Shown here piece by piece: positions 25,911-35,321 of a stretch of 38,152 bases of DNA. Both the position numbers and the translations under genes were made by a program. Source of the DNA: Neisseria wadsworthii 9715. Lineage in GTDB: Bacteria; Pseudomonadota; Gammaproteobacteria; Burkholderiales; Neisseriaceae. The notes beneath the pieces were generated by a model. That model saw only the letters and a list, made by a program, of their open reading frames with translations. It did no database searches and was not told the origin of the DNA. The stretch is taken from contig NZ_JH165159.1 in the NCBI RefSeq assembly GCF_000227765.1, forward strand, positions 1,370,636 through 1,408,787, written 5' to 3'. Position 1 is the stretch's first letter, and every line of letters starts with the position of its first letter.

Positions 25911-26030
25911 TCAAAAAATCGGCTACGGCTGACTACAAACATTATCGCTTGGATAACACTCACACTTCATTCCGGGCTTTTTTGAAATCCAAAAAGGTAA
26001 AACGCCTTTGCCAAAATTAGGAGAATATTT

Positions 26031-27554
26031 ATGACAAACCAGGCAGCGGAACGCATACAACACGAAGGCCTGCGCAGCAAAATCATGTCGGCCGAACAGG
26101 CGGCCGAGTTTATCAAAAACGGTATGACGGTCGGCATCAGTGGCTTTACCGGCGCAGGTTATCCGAAAGCCGTACCTACCGCGATTGCGGAGCGCGCAAA
26201 AGCCGCACACGCGCGCGGCGAAGAGTTTGCATTCGGCATGATTACAGGCGCTTCTACTGCCCCGGAATGTGACGGCGTATTGGCAGAAGCCAACTGCATC
26301 AGCTTCCGCAACCCTTTCCAATCAGACCCTGCTTTGCGCAAAAGCATCAACGCCGGCAATACCGCTTATCAAGACATGCACTTGTCGCACGTTGAGCAAC
26401 AAATCCGCAACGGTTTTTATGGAGAAATGCAGGTTGCCATTATCGAAGCAACCGGTATTACCGCAGACGGCAAAATCATTCCGGCAATGGGTATCGGCCA
26501 CTGTAATGAAGTGTTGAAAGCAGCCAAACACGTTATCATCGAAGTGAACGCCAAGCAAAACCCACTGCTGGAAACCATGCACGACGTATATTTCGATATC
26601 GGCACACCACCGAACCGCCAGCCGATTCCTTTGGTAAAACCTGATGACCGCATCGGCACGCATTATCTTGAATGCGATTTGAATAAAGTGGTGGCTATCG
26701 TATTAACCGACGCTTTCGACCGCAACAGCAAATTTGCCGATCCCGATGAAAATTCAAAACGCATTGCTGCCCAAATCATTGACTTCTTCTCTCACGAAGT
26801 GAAAGCGGGCCGTTTGCCGAAAAACCTATTACCGCTGCAATCAGGCGTGGGCAATGTGGCTAATGCCGTGTTGGCAGGCTTGTTAGATGCGCCGTTTAAC
26901 GATTTGACCGGCTTTACCGAAGTATTGCAAGACGGCATGCTTGATTTGATTATCGCCGGCAAAATGAAATCCGCGTCAGCAACTGCTTTGTCATTCAGTC
27001 CGGATGCTTTGCAACGTTTCAATGACAATATCGAATTTTTGCGCGACAAAATCGTTTTGCGTCCGATGGAAATCACAAACAATCCCGAGCTTATCCGTCG
27101 CTTGGGTGTAATCGGCATGAACGCCATGATTGAGGCAGATATTTACGGTAATGTAAACTCGACTCACGTTATGGGCACCAGAATGATGAATGGTATCGGC
27201 GGCTCAGGCGACTTTACCCGTAACGCATTTTATTCGTTCTTTGTAAGCCCTTCAGTGGCTAAAGACGGCGCAATTTCCTGCATCGTGCCGATGGTTTCAC
27301 ACCACGACCATACCGAACACGACGTGATGTTTATCGTTACCGAGCAAGGTATGGCCGATTTGCGCGGCAAATCACCGCGCCAACGTGCTAAACTGATTAT
27401 TGAGAATTGTGCGCACCCCGATTACCGCGATATGCTTCGCGATTATTTCGATCGCGCAGAAAAAGCAGGCGGCCTGCACACGCCCCACTTGTTGAGCGAA
27501 GCCTTGTCATGGCACCAACGTTTTGTTGAAACAGGCGATATGCGTGTGAAGTAA
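26031..27554 (+). CDS. Acetyl-CoA hydrolase/transferase (AarC-type succinyl-CoA:acetate CoA-transferase)
   Basis: 507 residues, full length for the family. Cytoplasmic enzyme that swaps CoA between carboxylic acids such as succinate and acetate. The CoA-binding GVGNVANAV at 272-280, the catalytic glutamate E297 in GFTEVLQDGM, and GGSGDFTRNA further on match the acetyl-CoA hydrolase/succinate CoA-transferase group. Which acid pair is used cannot be told. Ribosome site AGGAGA is strong. Ends at a classical stem-loop with a T run. Confidence 0.9.
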   Translation: MTNQAAERIQHEGLRSKIMSAEQAAEFIKNGMTVGISGFTGAGYPKAVPTAIAERAKAAHARGEEFAFGMITGASTAPECDGVLAEANCISFRNPFQSDPALRKSINAGNTAYQDMHLSHVEQQIRNGFYGEMQVAIIEATGITADGKIIPAMGIGHCNEVLKAAKHVIIEVNAKQNPLLETMHDVYFDIGTPPNRQPIPLVKPDDRIGTHYLECDLNKVVAIVLTDAFDRNSKFADPDENSKRIAAQIIDFFSHEVKAGRLPKNLLPLQSGVGNVANAVLAGLLDAPFNDLTGFTEVLQDGMLDLIIAGKMKSASATALSFSPDALQRFNDNIEFLRDKIVLRPMEITNNPELIRRLGVIGMNAMIEADIYGNVNSTHVMGTRMMNGIGGSGDFTRNAFYSFFVSPSVAKDGAISCIVPMVSHHDHTEHDVMFIVTEQGMADLRGKSPRQRAKLIIENCAHPDYRDMLRDYFDRAEKAGGLHTPHLLSEALSWHQRFVETGDMRVK

Positions 27555-27579
27555 GTTATTTAGTATATTGATACAAAGC

Positions 27580-27610
27580 AAACCTCTGCTTTAGTTAGCG
27601 GAGGTTTTTT
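27580..27610 (+). terminator. Rho-independent terminator of the CoA-transferase gene
   Basis: AAACCTCTGC at 27580-27589 pairs with GCGGAGGTTT at 27598-27607 (one mismatch), followed by further T residues. Confidence 0.8.
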
Positions 27611-27666
27611 AATGCCTGTCTGAAAGCGGGGTTTGAGTGAAAGTAAAGCGTTTTCAGACAGGCATT
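27611..27666. terminator. Widely spaced uptake-sequence pair
   Basis: Inverted pair (27613-27624, 27653-27664) with 15-bp arms and a 26-base loop, directly after the previous terminator and next to the stop of the YchJ gene on the minus strand. Confidence 0.6.
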
Positions 27667-27668
27667 GT

Positions 27669-28142
27669 CTATCCGCGTAAAAACGGCCCGCAACATTGCT
27701 TGAATTTTTTTCCCGACCCGCAGAAACAGGGTGTTTTCATGCTTGGGAGCGGCACGGTGGGATCGATAAAATACCAAGTTCCATTAATGTTCACAAAAGC
27801 TGATAACTCACGATGAATATGGGTTTCGCCTTGCTCGCTGAAGCGTGCTTCAAATTCTACTTGAGCATGGTGTTTTCCTACTTTAGGACGGTGTTGTAAA
27901 ACAGTTAATCCCAGCCATTCGGCGTTCCTGCTCCACGTATCAATGGCCGTACGGTTCAATAACGCTTGTTGCTCAGGTACCGTGGTCGATACGATATAAT
28001 CGATTTGCTGCAAAACATAGGCTGCATAACGCGAACGCATCAGCGTTTCGGCATCAATTGCAGAATGTTTACCTTGATGCAGAGGGGCGCAGCAGTCAGC
28101 GTAAGGCAAACCTGATTGGCAAGGACAAAGTGAAATCGTCAT
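27669..28142 (-). CDS. YchJ-family SEC-C zinc-motif protein
   Basis: 157 residues from ATG at 28142. Two SEC-C-type cysteine motifs bracket the protein: CPCQSGLPYADCC at the N-terminus and PCFCGSGKKFKQCCGPF at the C-terminus; such motifs bind zinc. The central part (YAAYVLQQIDYIVSTTVPEQ) fits the YchJ/UPF0225 family with an NTF2-like domain. Cellular role is unknown. A TTG two codons earlier (28148) is an alternative start; the ribosome site is weak. Confidence 0.82.
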   Translation of the reverse strand: MTISLCPCQSGLPYADCCAPLHQGKHSAIDAETLMRSRYAAYVLQQIDYIVSTTVPEQQALLNRTAIDTWSRNAEWLGLTVLQHRPKVGKHHAQVEFEARFSEQGETHIHRELSAFVNINGTWYFIDPTVPLPSMKTPCFCGSGKKFKQCCGPFLRG

Positions 28143-28195
28143 TCTCAAAAGCCATTAACTTGAAGAGTGGCGAAATTTTACGCCATAAAGATTTT

Positions 28196-28207
28196 TTCAG
28201 ACAGGCA
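28196..28207 (-). repeat. Single uptake sequence upstream of rpsT
   Basis: Perfect reverse copy between the YchJ gene and the rpsT promoter. Confidence 0.9.
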
Positions 28208-28276
28208 TGGAAATAATCTGTTGCGTTGCGCCAATACCGCCATGAAAGACCCTTTACAGATTTATTATGAAAAAAC

Positions 28277-28305
28277 TTGCTTTTGCCAAGTTAAGTAATT
28301 AAAAT
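28277..28305 (+). promoter_or_regulatory. rpsT: Promoter of rpsT
   Basis: TTGCTT (28277-28282) and TAAAAT (28300-28305) are exactly 17 bases apart, about 45 bases before the start codon. Confidence 0.65.
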
Positions 28306-28349
28306 TACGTGTTTACGAAAATTCAGATTTATTTCAGGAGACATCAAAT

Positions 28350-28613
28350 ATGGCAAATAGCGCACAAGCCCGCAAACGTGCTCGCCAAGCTGTTAAAAAC
28401 CGTGCACATAATGCCAGCCTGCGTACTGCTTTCCGCACAGCGGTTAAAAAAGTATTGAAGGCGGTTGAAGCAGGTGACAAAGCTGCTGCCCAAGCAGTTT
28501 ACCAAGAAAGCGTTAAAATTCTTGACCGCATCGCCGATAAGGGCGTGTTCCACAAAAACAAAGCTGCCCGTCACAAAAGCCGCTTGTCTGCCAAAATTAA
28601 AGCAATGGCTTAA
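28350..28613 (+). CDS. rpsT: 30S ribosomal protein S20
   Basis: 87 residues, the usual length. Binds 16S rRNA during small-subunit assembly. The highly basic [27 protein letters not shown] start and the C-terminal [22 protein letters not shown] are typical. Strong AGGAGA ribosome site, own promoter and terminator, so a single-gene unit. Confidence 0.98.
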   Translation: MANSAQARKRARQAVKNRAHNASLRTAFRTAVKKVLKAVEAGDKAAAQAVYQESVKILDRIADKGVFHKNKAARHKSRLSAKIKAMA

Positions 28614-28649
28614 TTTCAGTAGACCTTCAGCTGGTTCGATGCATTAAGC

Positions 28650-28692
28650 ATGCCCCCAGATAGCCCGTCGGTTTATATTTGGGGGCATTGTT
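28650..28692 (+). terminator. Terminator of rpsT
   Basis: ATGCCCCCAGA at 28650-28660 pairs with TTTGGGGGCAT (28678-28688) with one wobble, followed by TGTTATT. Confidence 0.7.
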
Positions 28693-28756
28693 ATTCTTAG
28701 CTGGGTTGTATCTGCTGAGCATAAAACGGGTAGGCTAATATATTGAAGATTGTATT

Positions 28757-29890
28757 ATGAATCGGTTGAAATATAGCATGCTGATTTGTATCGGTATGTT
28801 GCCATTGTCGGTGCAAGCTTCGGATCCCGCGTTGCAATGTACGCTTTTAAAAGACAATGCTTTGCGTTTGGCTTGTTTCGATAAAGTGTATGCTGCACAA
28901 TTTCCGCCTCAAAGTTTACCGCAAACGCCTAAACCGCAGCCCAAATCAGTAGATTTGGTTAAGTCAATTGAAAGCAGTATTGATAATAAAGAAACGGTTG
29001 TGGTATTCGATGGCGCAAGGAAAGCCGGAGAACCTTTATCAGACCTGATTGAATCAGCAGATGCCTACACCCCGCTCAGCCAACTATATGACCTGGATGA
29101 AAATAACCAAAACGGTATTTTGTCGCTGCGGGAACATAATCCTATGTACATCCTGCCTGTCTGGTATAACAGCGCGCCAAACGTTAAACCATACAGTTCC
29201 ACGAGGGGCGAGACGGATGCGGAAAAATTTTCCGACCAAAAGCGCATAGAGACTAAACTGCAAATTTCTTTCAAAACCAAAATTATGGAAGATTTGTTTA
29301 GAACGCGCGCAGATATTTGGTTTGGTTATACTCAGAAATCAGATTGGCAGGTTTGGAATCAAGGGCGGAAATCCACACCTTTCCGCAACAGCGATTACAT
29401 GCCTGAATTGCTGGTTACCCAGCCTGTTAAAGCCGATTTGCCATTTGGCGGAAAATTGCGTGTATTGGGAGCCGGTATTGTGCATCAATCAAACGGCCAA
29501 AGCCGGCCTGAATCACGTTCGTGGAACCGTGTTTATGGTATGGCCGGAATGGAGTGGGGTAAACTTACCGTCGTTCCGCGTGTATGGATGCGTGCTTTCG
29601 ATATGAGCGGCGAAAAGGATGATAATCCGGATATTATGGATTACATGGGTTATGGTGATCTGAAGTTACAATACCGCTTTAACGACCAGCAAACTCTGGG
29701 AACTACGCTGCGATATAACCCGAAAACCGGTAAAGGAGCGATAGAAACAGGCTATGCGTTTCCGGTAAAAGGTAAATTGAAAGCTTACGTGCGGAGTTTC
29801 CACGGCTATGGTGAAAGTTTGATTGATTACAATCATAAACAAAGCGGTATCGGTATTGGCGTGATGTTTAATGACTGGGATGGTTTTTGA
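28757..29890 (+). CDS. pldA: Outer-membrane phospholipase A
   Basis: 377 residues. Outer-membrane beta-barrel that cleaves acyl chains from misplaced phospholipids. Signal peptide at 1-21 (cleavage after SVQA). The catalytic triad is H243, S245 and N257 in IVHQSNGQSRPESRSWNRVY, with the same +2 and +14 spacing as in E. coli OMPLA. An extra N-terminal stretch (about 22-125), rich in polar residues and with a C-x11-C pair, comes before the barrel. Single-gene unit following rpsT. Confidence 0.92.
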   Translation: MNRLKYSMLICIGMLPLSVQASDPALQCTLLKDNALRLACFDKVYAAQFPPQSLPQTPKPQPKSVDLVKSIESSIDNKETVVVFDGARKAGEPLSDLIESADAYTPLSQLYDLDENNQNGILSLREHNPMYILPVWYNSAPNVKPYSSTRGETDAEKFSDQKRIETKLQISFKTKIMEDLFRTRADIWFGYTQKSDWQVWNQGRKSTPFRNSDYMPELLVTQPVKADLPFGGKLRVLGAGIVHQSNGQSRPESRSWNRVYGMAGMEWGKLTVVPRVWMRAFDMSGEKDDNPDIMDYMGYGDLKLQYRFNDQQTLGTTLRYNPKTGKGAIETGYAFPVKGKLKAYVRSFHGYGESLIDYNHKQSGIGIGVMFNDWDGF

Positions 29891-29970
29891 TTGTTGAATC
29901 CACTCGTTTCTTTGAGCCCGGATGCGTATAATAAGCGTTTGGGCCGTTCTATTCATGGAAAAATCAAGTA

Positions 29971-30666
29971 ATGGCAGAGAAAAAACCGGAAGGCGGGGGC
30001 ATTGGCAAGGCGCTGAAAAAATATCTGATTACCGGTATTTTGGTGTGGCTGCCGATAGTGGTTACCGTTTGGGTAATCACTTATATTGTCGGCGCTTCTG
30101 ATCGTTTGCTTAATCTTTTACCTTCATATTGGCGTCCGGAACAGTATATCGGTTTTAAAATTCCCGGGTTAGGTGTCATCGTTGCCATTGTGGTGCTTTT
30201 TATAACCGGGGTGTTTGGCGCTAACGTATTAGGCAGAAAAATTCTAGAAGCATGGGATAGCCTTTTGGGGCGTATTCCGGTTGTGAAGTCCATTTATTCC
30301 AGTGTGAAAAAAGTGTCTGAATCATTATTTTCAGACAATGGACGCTCTTTTAAAACGCCAGTATTAGTGCCGTTTCCACAGCCGGATATTTGGACAATTG
30401 CTTTCGTATCTGGAAGTATCCCTCCTTCAGTTGAAAGAGGCCTGTCTGAAAACGGGGAGGAATATATTTCTGTATATGTGCCTACCACACCTAACCCTAC
30501 GGGCGGCTATTACATCATGGTTAGAAAAAGCGATGTGCGCGAGTTGAACATGAGTGTAGATGAAGCGCTGAAATATGTGATATCTCTAGGGATGGTAATG
30601 CCTGATGAATTGTCGGTAAAAATTTTACCTGAAGTGAAGCAGACAGAAAAACAATCAGATAAATAA
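29971..30666 (+). CDS. DUF502-family membrane protein
   Basis: 231 residues. Two membrane helices (about 17-42 and 63-85) enclose a periplasmic loop; GRIPVVKSIYSSVKKVSESLF and VPTTPNPTGGYYIMV are hallmark DUF502 segments. Function unknown. An uptake-sequence variant GGCCTGTCTGAA (30439-30450) encodes GLSE. Ribosome site is weak. The broken lysozyme-inhibitor gene follows 11 bases downstream. Confidence 0.88.
   Translation: MAEKKPEGGGIGKALKKYLITGILVWLPIVVTVWVITYIVGASDRLLNLLPSYWRPEQYIGFKIPGLGVIVAIVVLFITGVFGANVLGRKILEAWDSLLGRIPVVKSIYSSVKKVSESLFSDNGRSFKTPVLVPFPQPDIWTIAFVSGSIPPSVERGLSENGEEYISVYVPTTPNPTGGYYIMVRKSDVRELNMSVDEALKYVISLGMVMPDELSVKILPEVKQTEKQSDK
30439..30450 (+). repeat. Uptake-sequence variant in the DUF502 gene
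   Basis: GGCCTGTCTGAA, one mismatch from the TG dialect, read as GLSE. Confidence 0.75.
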
Positions 30667-30677
30667 ATTGATATTTG

Positions 30678-31093
30678 ATGAAACAAGTTTTATTGTTAGT
30701 TTTTGTTTTGTTGGGCATCACTAAACACGCTTATCCGGCATCTGAACATGATGTGGTAAATGAAAAAGGTGAGCCAGTTTATTTTTTGATTGGGTGAAAC
30801 AATCGGCATTTAAATAATTATGGCAGAAGCAGGTGTGGCGCGGTACACCAAAAAATCCGATAAACCATTGGATTAAAAATATGAGTGGGCCAATGCCGCC
30901 TTTACAGACCGCTGAGATGGGCGGTAAGCAGTATTACCAAACTTGGATGTGCCAGCCTCATAAAGAAAAAATATTTGCTTGTCATGTGATTTACCGTGAA
31001 TCTCGAAATCCTGAAGAAGAATATATCCAAGCATATATCTACGGCAGACTAAATGCAGAGCAACGGCAATATTTGAAAACAGGATTCAAGTAA
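30678..31093 (+). pseudogene. Broken Ivy-like lysozyme inhibitor
   Basis: Starts with a signal peptide (MKQVLLLVFVLLGITKHAYPA). The frame stops at TGA 30795-30797. Shifting frame at the T6 run at 30782-30787 restores a continuation, DWVKQSAFK, then an in-frame TAA at 30815-30817, then LWQKQVWRGTPKNPINHWIK, MSGPMPPLQTAEMGGKQYYQTWMCQPH and a tail ending LKTGFK. The pattern AF-x-LWQ, W-x4-GP-x-PP, GKQYY and CQPH resembles the Ivy family of periplasmic inhibitors of vertebrate lysozyme. The loop is CQPHKEKIFAC rather than CKPHDC. One frameshift and one stop mean it is probably inactive; a GTG at 30833 could still start an 86-residue C-terminal piece without a signal peptide. Confidence 0.65.
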
Positions 31094-31096
31094 TTT

Positions 31097-31125
31097 ATGC
31101 CTGTCTGAAAACCATTCAGACGGCT
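31097..31125 (+). terminator. Mixed-dialect uptake-sequence hairpin
   Basis: Left arm is the TG dialect (31098-31109); right arm is TTCAGACGGC (31115-31124), the reverse of GCCGTCTGAA, the 10-base core of the AT/AG dialects. The arms still pair except around the differing bases. Confidence 0.7.
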
Positions 31126-31168
31126 TGAATCATTAATTAAATCAAAACAAATCAACTAAGGTGAATTT

Positions 31169-32977
31169 ATGCGTACCAATTATTGTGGCTTAATCAGCGA
31201 ACAATATTTAGACCAAACCGTTACCGTGAAGGGTTGGGTGCATCGCCGCCGCGACCACGGCGGTGTGATTTTTATCGACTTGCGCGACCGTGAAGGTATT
31301 GTGCAAGTGGTTATCGACCCTGATACCCCTGAAGCGTTTAAAACCGCCGATTCAGCCCGTAACGAATATGTGTTAAGCATTACCGGTAAAGTACGCAACC
31401 GCCCCGAAGGCACGGCCAACGATAAAATGATTTCCGGCAAGATTGAAATTTTGGCGAAAGAAATCGAGATTTTAAACACCGCCGCTACACCTCCGTTCCA
31501 AATCGACGATGAAAACATCAGTGAAAACGTACGCCTGACCAACCGCGTTATCGACCTGCGCCGCCCGCAAATGCAGCGCAACCTGCGCCTGCGCTACCAA
31601 GTAGCCATGGGCGTGCGCCGTTATTTGGATGCACAAGGCTTTATCGACATCGAAACGCCGATGTTGACCCGTTCCACTCCCGAAGGCGCACGTGACTACC
31701 TTGTGCCCAGCCGCGTGCATCCGGGTGAGTTTTTTGCTTTGCCGCAATCTCCGCAATTGTTCAAACAACTGCTGATGGTGGCCGGTTTCGACCGTTATTA
31801 CCAAATCACCAAATGCTTCCGAGATGAAGACTTGCGTGCCGACCGTCAGCCCGAATTTACCCAAATCGATATTGAAACCTCGTTCTTAAGCGAGAACGAC
31901 ATCATGGACATCACCGAAGGCATGGCCAAACAGGTGTTTAAAGACGCATTGGGCGTGGAATTGGGCGATTTCCCGCGCATGCCGTTCTCCGAAGCCATGT
32001 TCTACTACGGTTCCGACAAACCCGATATGCGTGTGTCGCTCAAGTTTACCGAGCTGACCGACTTGATGAAAACCGAAGAATTCAAAGTATTCCGCGCCGC
32101 AGCCGACATGAAAGGCGGCCGTGTGGTGGCTTTGCGCGTGCCGAACGGTGCGAAATTAAGCCGCAAAGACATCGACGAATACACCAAATTTGTCGGCATC
32201 TACGGTGCGAAAGGTTTGGCTTACATCAAAGTCAACGATGTGAGCAACATCACCAACGGCGAAGACAGCGGCCTGCAATCTCCGATTGTGAAATTCCTGT
32301 CTGAAAACTGCCTGAAAGAAATCATCGCCAAAACCGAAGCGCAAAACGGCGACATCATTTTCTTTGGTGCCGACAAAGCCAAGATCGTGAACGAAGCCAT
32401 CGGCGCATTGCGTATCAAAGTCGGCCACGAACACGGTGCGGAAAACGGCTACTTTGTGGACGAGTGGAAACCGTTGTGGGTGGTTGATTTCCCGATGTTC
32501 GAATACGACGAAGAAAACGACCGCTATGCCGCCATGCACCATCCGTTTACTTCTCCGAAACAAGGCCATGAAGATTTGATGGAAAGCGATCCCGAAAACT
32601 GCTTGGCGCGTGCCTATGATATGGTGCTGAACGGTTGGGAAATCGGTGGAGGTTCTATCCGTATCCACCGTGCCGACATTCAGGAAAAAGTGTTTGCCGC
32701 CCTGAAAATCACTCCTGAAGAGCAGCAAAACAAATTCGGCTTCCTGCTGGACAACCTGAAATTCGGTGCACCTCCGCACGGCGGTTTGGCTTTCGGTTTG
32801 GACCGTTTGGTCACTTTGATGACCGGTGCCGAATCCATCCGCGACGTGATTGCTTTCCCGAAAACCCAGCGCGCGCAATGTTTGTTGACCAATGCGCCGA
32901 ATGCGGTTGATGAGAAACAGCTGCGCGAATTAAACCTGCGTTTGCGCCAGAAGGCAACCGAGCATAAAGACGCATAA
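31169..32977 (+). CDS. aspS: Aspartyl-tRNA synthetase
   Basis: 602 residues, class II synthetase that charges tRNA-Asp (in betaproteobacteria often also tRNA-Asn). Anticodon-binding OB domain at the N-terminus ([29 protein letters not shown]), class II motif 2 near residue 217 ([18 protein letters not shown]), bacterial insert domain, and motif 3 near 540 ([14 protein letters not shown]). Ribosome site AAGGTG. An uptake-sequence variant (TTCCTGTCTGAA, 32294-32305) lies inside. Confidence 0.97.
   Translation: MRTNYCGLISEQYLDQTVTVKGWVHRRRDHGGVIFIDLRDREGIVQVVIDPDTPEAFKTADSARNEYVLSITGKVRNRPEGTANDKMISGKIEILAKEIEILNTAATPPFQIDDENISENVRLTNRVIDLRRPQMQRNLRLRYQVAMGVRRYLDAQGFIDIETPMLTRSTPEGARDYLVPSRVHPGEFFALPQSPQLFKQLLMVAGFDRYYQITKCFRDEDLRADRQPEFTQIDIETSFLSENDIMDITEGMAKQVFKDALGVELGDFPRMPFSEAMFYYGSDKPDMRVSLKFTELTDLMKTEEFKVFRAAADMKGGRVVALRVPNGAKLSRKDIDEYTKFVGIYGAKGLAYIKVNDVSNITNGEDSGLQSPIVKFLSENCLKEIIAKTEAQNGDIIFFGADKAKIVNEAIGALRIKVGHEHGAENGYFVDEWKPLWVVDFPMFEYDEENDRYAAMHHPFTSPKQGHEDLMESDPENCLARAYDMVLNGWEIGGGSIRIHRADIQEKVFAALKITPEEQQNKFGFLLDNLKFGAPPHGGLAFGLDRLVTLMTGAESIRDVIAFPKTQRAQCLLTNAPNAVDEKQLRELNLRLRQKATEHKDA
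32294..32305 (+). repeat. Uptake-sequence variant in aspS
   Basis: TTCCTGTCTGAA, one mismatch, read as FLSE. Confidence 0.6.
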
Positions 32978-32991
32978 TTTTGATTTGACAG

Positions 32992-33028
32992 CGGCCTGAA
33001 CGTTTATCGTTTCAGGTCGTTTTGTTTT
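32992..33028 (+). terminator. Terminator of aspS
   Basis: Imperfect stem CGGCCTGAACG (32992-33002) with CGTTTCAGGTCG (33009-33020), followed by TTTTGTTTT. Confidence 0.7.
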
Positions 33029-33355
33029 ATAATTCTTCGAAAAAATAGAGATCTTATGATACGTGGGACGTTTTATCTTTCAGACAGGCATTATTGGGTA
33101 TTATTCAATTAATTCAATGAGTTGAGATTTGTTAGAAGTTGCTGCGGTTTAAGTTTAAAAGGCCTATAAGTAGTTTGCTTCCTTTTATTTATACTCATCT
33201 GAAAAATAAATATTTAAGTCAAACATTAGCAATATTACGGTTATGACCGGCTGAGTAAAAATTCCAATGCTTTTATTGATTGCAATGAACAAATGTAGAT
33301 TAATTGTGGAATGTAATGCCGATTCCGGTGTTAAGTAAAAGCGAAAGAAACAGTT
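33029..33355. other. AT-rich spacer before the Na/Pi gene
   Basis: About 330 AT-rich bases. It holds one reverse uptake sequence (33079-33090), followed 8 bases on by TATTAT (33099-33104), which could be a -10 element. No ORF or RNA gene is supported. Confidence 0.5.
33079..33090 (-). repeat. Single uptake sequence
   Basis: Perfect reverse copy between aspS and the Na/Pi cotransporter gene. Confidence 0.9.
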
Positions 33356-35143
33356 TTGGAAAAGAATCCTTTAAAAACAATAACGATTATAGCGGTAGCC
33401 GTGGCTCTCGCTATTAGTTTCTGGTATAGCTCTGCATGGTTGCAGCTCTGTTATGGGTTAGCCCTATTTTTATTTGGTATGCAGAGTATTGAAGAGGGCT
33501 TGCACAATGCAGCCGGGGGGATGTTGGAACGGTTAATGGCCAAAAGTACGGCCACGCCATTGAAAGGTATGTTGTTTGGTATGAGCGCTACCTTTGTTCT
33601 GCAATCGAGCACCTTGGTTTCTTTGCTGACCATGGCTTTCCTTAGCGCCGGTTTGATCACATTAGCCGGCGGGATTGCGGTTATTTTAGGCACGAATTTA
33701 GGGGCGACAAGTGGTATTTGGTTGCTGGCTTTGGCTGGGCAGAGTATCAGTTTGAGTCCGGCGGCGGTGCCGATGTTGGTGTTTGGTATTTTGGCAGGTT
33801 TTTTTAAAGGCAAAATGAAAGGTCTGGGAAGAGTGCTTGTAGGTATCTCTCTGATTTTTCTAGGTATTGATGCTATTAAAGAAGGTTTCCAAAGCGTAGG
33901 CCATACTGTTGATTTTGCTTCGATTCAAGTTCAAGGTGTGGCTGAAGTAGCGATTTTTGTACTAATTGGCTTGTTGCTTACCATAATATTGCAGTCCACG
34001 CACGCCACCTTGATTTTGACATTGGCAGCTTTGGCCGGAGGGCAAATTAGTCTGGCACAAGCTTTTGCGATTGCTATCGGTTCTAATGTGGGCAGCAGTG
34101 CTTCAACAGCGTTTGTAGGCATGCTCGGAAGCGATAGAGGCGGGCAGAGGTTGGCTATGGCGCATTTGTTGTTTAACGTTGTAACCGCTTGCTTATCTTT
34201 ATTGTTATGGCTTCCGTTAACATCTGCTGTGAATGCGGTTGGTAACTGGCTGGGTATGAGCGATTTACTTCAGTTGGCTTTTTTTCATACTATATTTAAT
34301 GTATTGGGCTTAACGGTATTCTGGAAATTCCAAAATAGATTGGCTGAAGAATTATTGCTTCGTTTGCCGGAAACCGCGCAAGCGGGGCTACAGGAGCCGA
34401 AAAAAGAAAAAAAACGCCATGCCTTATATCTGAATGAAAATATGCTGCGTTCGTGTGATACCGCTTTGCGCGCCGTATGTAAAGAAATCGAACATTTAAA
34501 TACGTTGAGTTTGGAAGTGATTTGTCAGGCATTGTTTATTCCTGAACAAGCGCTTTATGAGGATGTGTTATCGTCGGAACTAATCCTGCCTGAAAAAGTG
34601 CAGAAAGTTGATGTTCAAACGCTCTATCAAGACCGCATCAAGCCGCTGTATGGGGAGTTGGTGGAATTTACCAGTAAAACCGATATTGATGAGCGTGATG
34701 ATAAACAGAAATTGTTGATGAATGCGCATATGGCGGCGATGCAAATGGTGGAGATCGTCAAAGGTTGCAAACACCTTCAAAAAAATATGCAGCATTATTT
34801 GCAACAGCCACAATCTCCTGTGTACAAGGAATATTTGGATTTACGCGCCCATTTATTTGACACGCTGAAATATTTTTACCGAACATCTTTATCGGAAGCC
34901 GATTCGCCGGAGCGTACCGATAATATTGCAATATTAGCGCAGCATGTCGAAATGCTGGATACTGTTTTCCGAACCGGAATATTGGAAAAATTGCGCGCGG
35001 GAAAAATTGACAGTTGGCAGACGACCTCTTTAATGAATGACATCAATTACGCCAAGCGCATTGGCTTGGGATTTTTGGATATTCTGAGGGAGGAAAAAGA
35101 GCTGATGATGCACCCTACCGACAAGGAGCAAGAAGCCGCATAG
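33356..35143 (+). CDS. Na/Pi cotransporter family protein with PhoU-like tail
   Basis: 595 residues. The membrane part (1-330) has the two inverted NptA repeats, each with a QSS/QST element (VLQSSTLVSLLTMAFLSAG and ILQSTHATLILTLAALAGG) and a GTNLGAT or GSNVGSS loop. Residues about 350-590 form a helical PhoU-like domain. Such proteins move phosphate with sodium across the inner membrane; direction is not certain. The start is TTG at 33356, the only start after an upstream in-frame stop, with a weak ribosome site, so expression may be low. Confidence 0.88.
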   Translation: MEKNPLKTITIIAVAVALAISFWYSSAWLQLCYGLALFLFGMQSIEEGLHNAAGGMLERLMAKSTATPLKGMLFGMSATFVLQSSTLVSLLTMAFLSAGLITLAGGIAVILGTNLGATSGIWLLALAGQSISLSPAAVPMLVFGILAGFFKGKMKGLGRVLVGISLIFLGIDAIKEGFQSVGHTVDFASIQVQGVAEVAIFVLIGLLLTIILQSTHATLILTLAALAGGQISLAQAFAIAIGSNVGSSASTAFVGMLGSDRGGQRLAMAHLLFNVVTACLSLLLWLPLTSAVNAVGNWLGMSDLLQLAFFHTIFNVLGLTVFWKFQNRLAEELLLRLPETAQAGLQEPKKEKKRHALYLNENMLRSCDTALRAVCKEIEHLNTLSLEVICQALFIPEQALYEDVLSSELILPEKVQKVDVQTLYQDRIKPLYGELVEFTSKTDIDERDDKQKLLMNAHMAAMQMVEIVKGCKHLQKNMQHYLQQPQSPVYKEYLDLRAHLFDTLKYFYRTSLSEADSPERTDNIAILAQHVEMLDTVFRTGILEKLRAGKIDSWQTTSLMNDINYAKRIGLGFLDILREEKELMMHPTDKEQEAA

Positions 35144-35156
35144 GTTTGGAAACGTA

Positions 35157-35190
35157 ATGCCTGTCTGAAAGTTGCTTTTCAGACAGGCAT
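35157..35190. terminator. Bidirectional uptake-sequence hairpin
   Basis: Inverted pair (35158-35169, 35178-35189), 14-bp arms and a 6-base loop, between the convergent Na/Pi gene and the fusion gene. Confidence 0.75.
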
Positions 35191-35321
35191 TCTTATCATA
35201 ACCGTTTATAGTCAATCAACACATTTTTTGATCACAAGTGGCAAGCCGCAGACAGTGCAGATAGTACAGTGAGGAGCAGCAACGCCGTAGCAGAAATAAA
35301 GTTTATTTGCGATATATATTC

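Noticed and set aside
25923-26321. Minus-strand frame overlapping the start of the CoA-transferase gene
   Set aside because: Overlaps a strong ribosome site and conserved N-terminus on the other strand.
30833-31093. Independent 86-residue gene starting at GTG
   Set aside because: It is in frame with the upstream remnant and lacks a signal peptide and ribosome site, so it is better explained as the C-terminal part of the broken Ivy-like gene.
32156-32878. 240-codon minus-strand frame inside aspS
   Set aside because: Antisense shadow of a highly expressed conserved gene, produced by its codon bias.
3804-35190. The repeated inverted pairs as a CRISPR array or REP-type mobile element
   Set aside because: Copies are dispersed singly or as tail-to-tail pairs at gene ends with no regular spacers and match a known uptake-sequence dialect.
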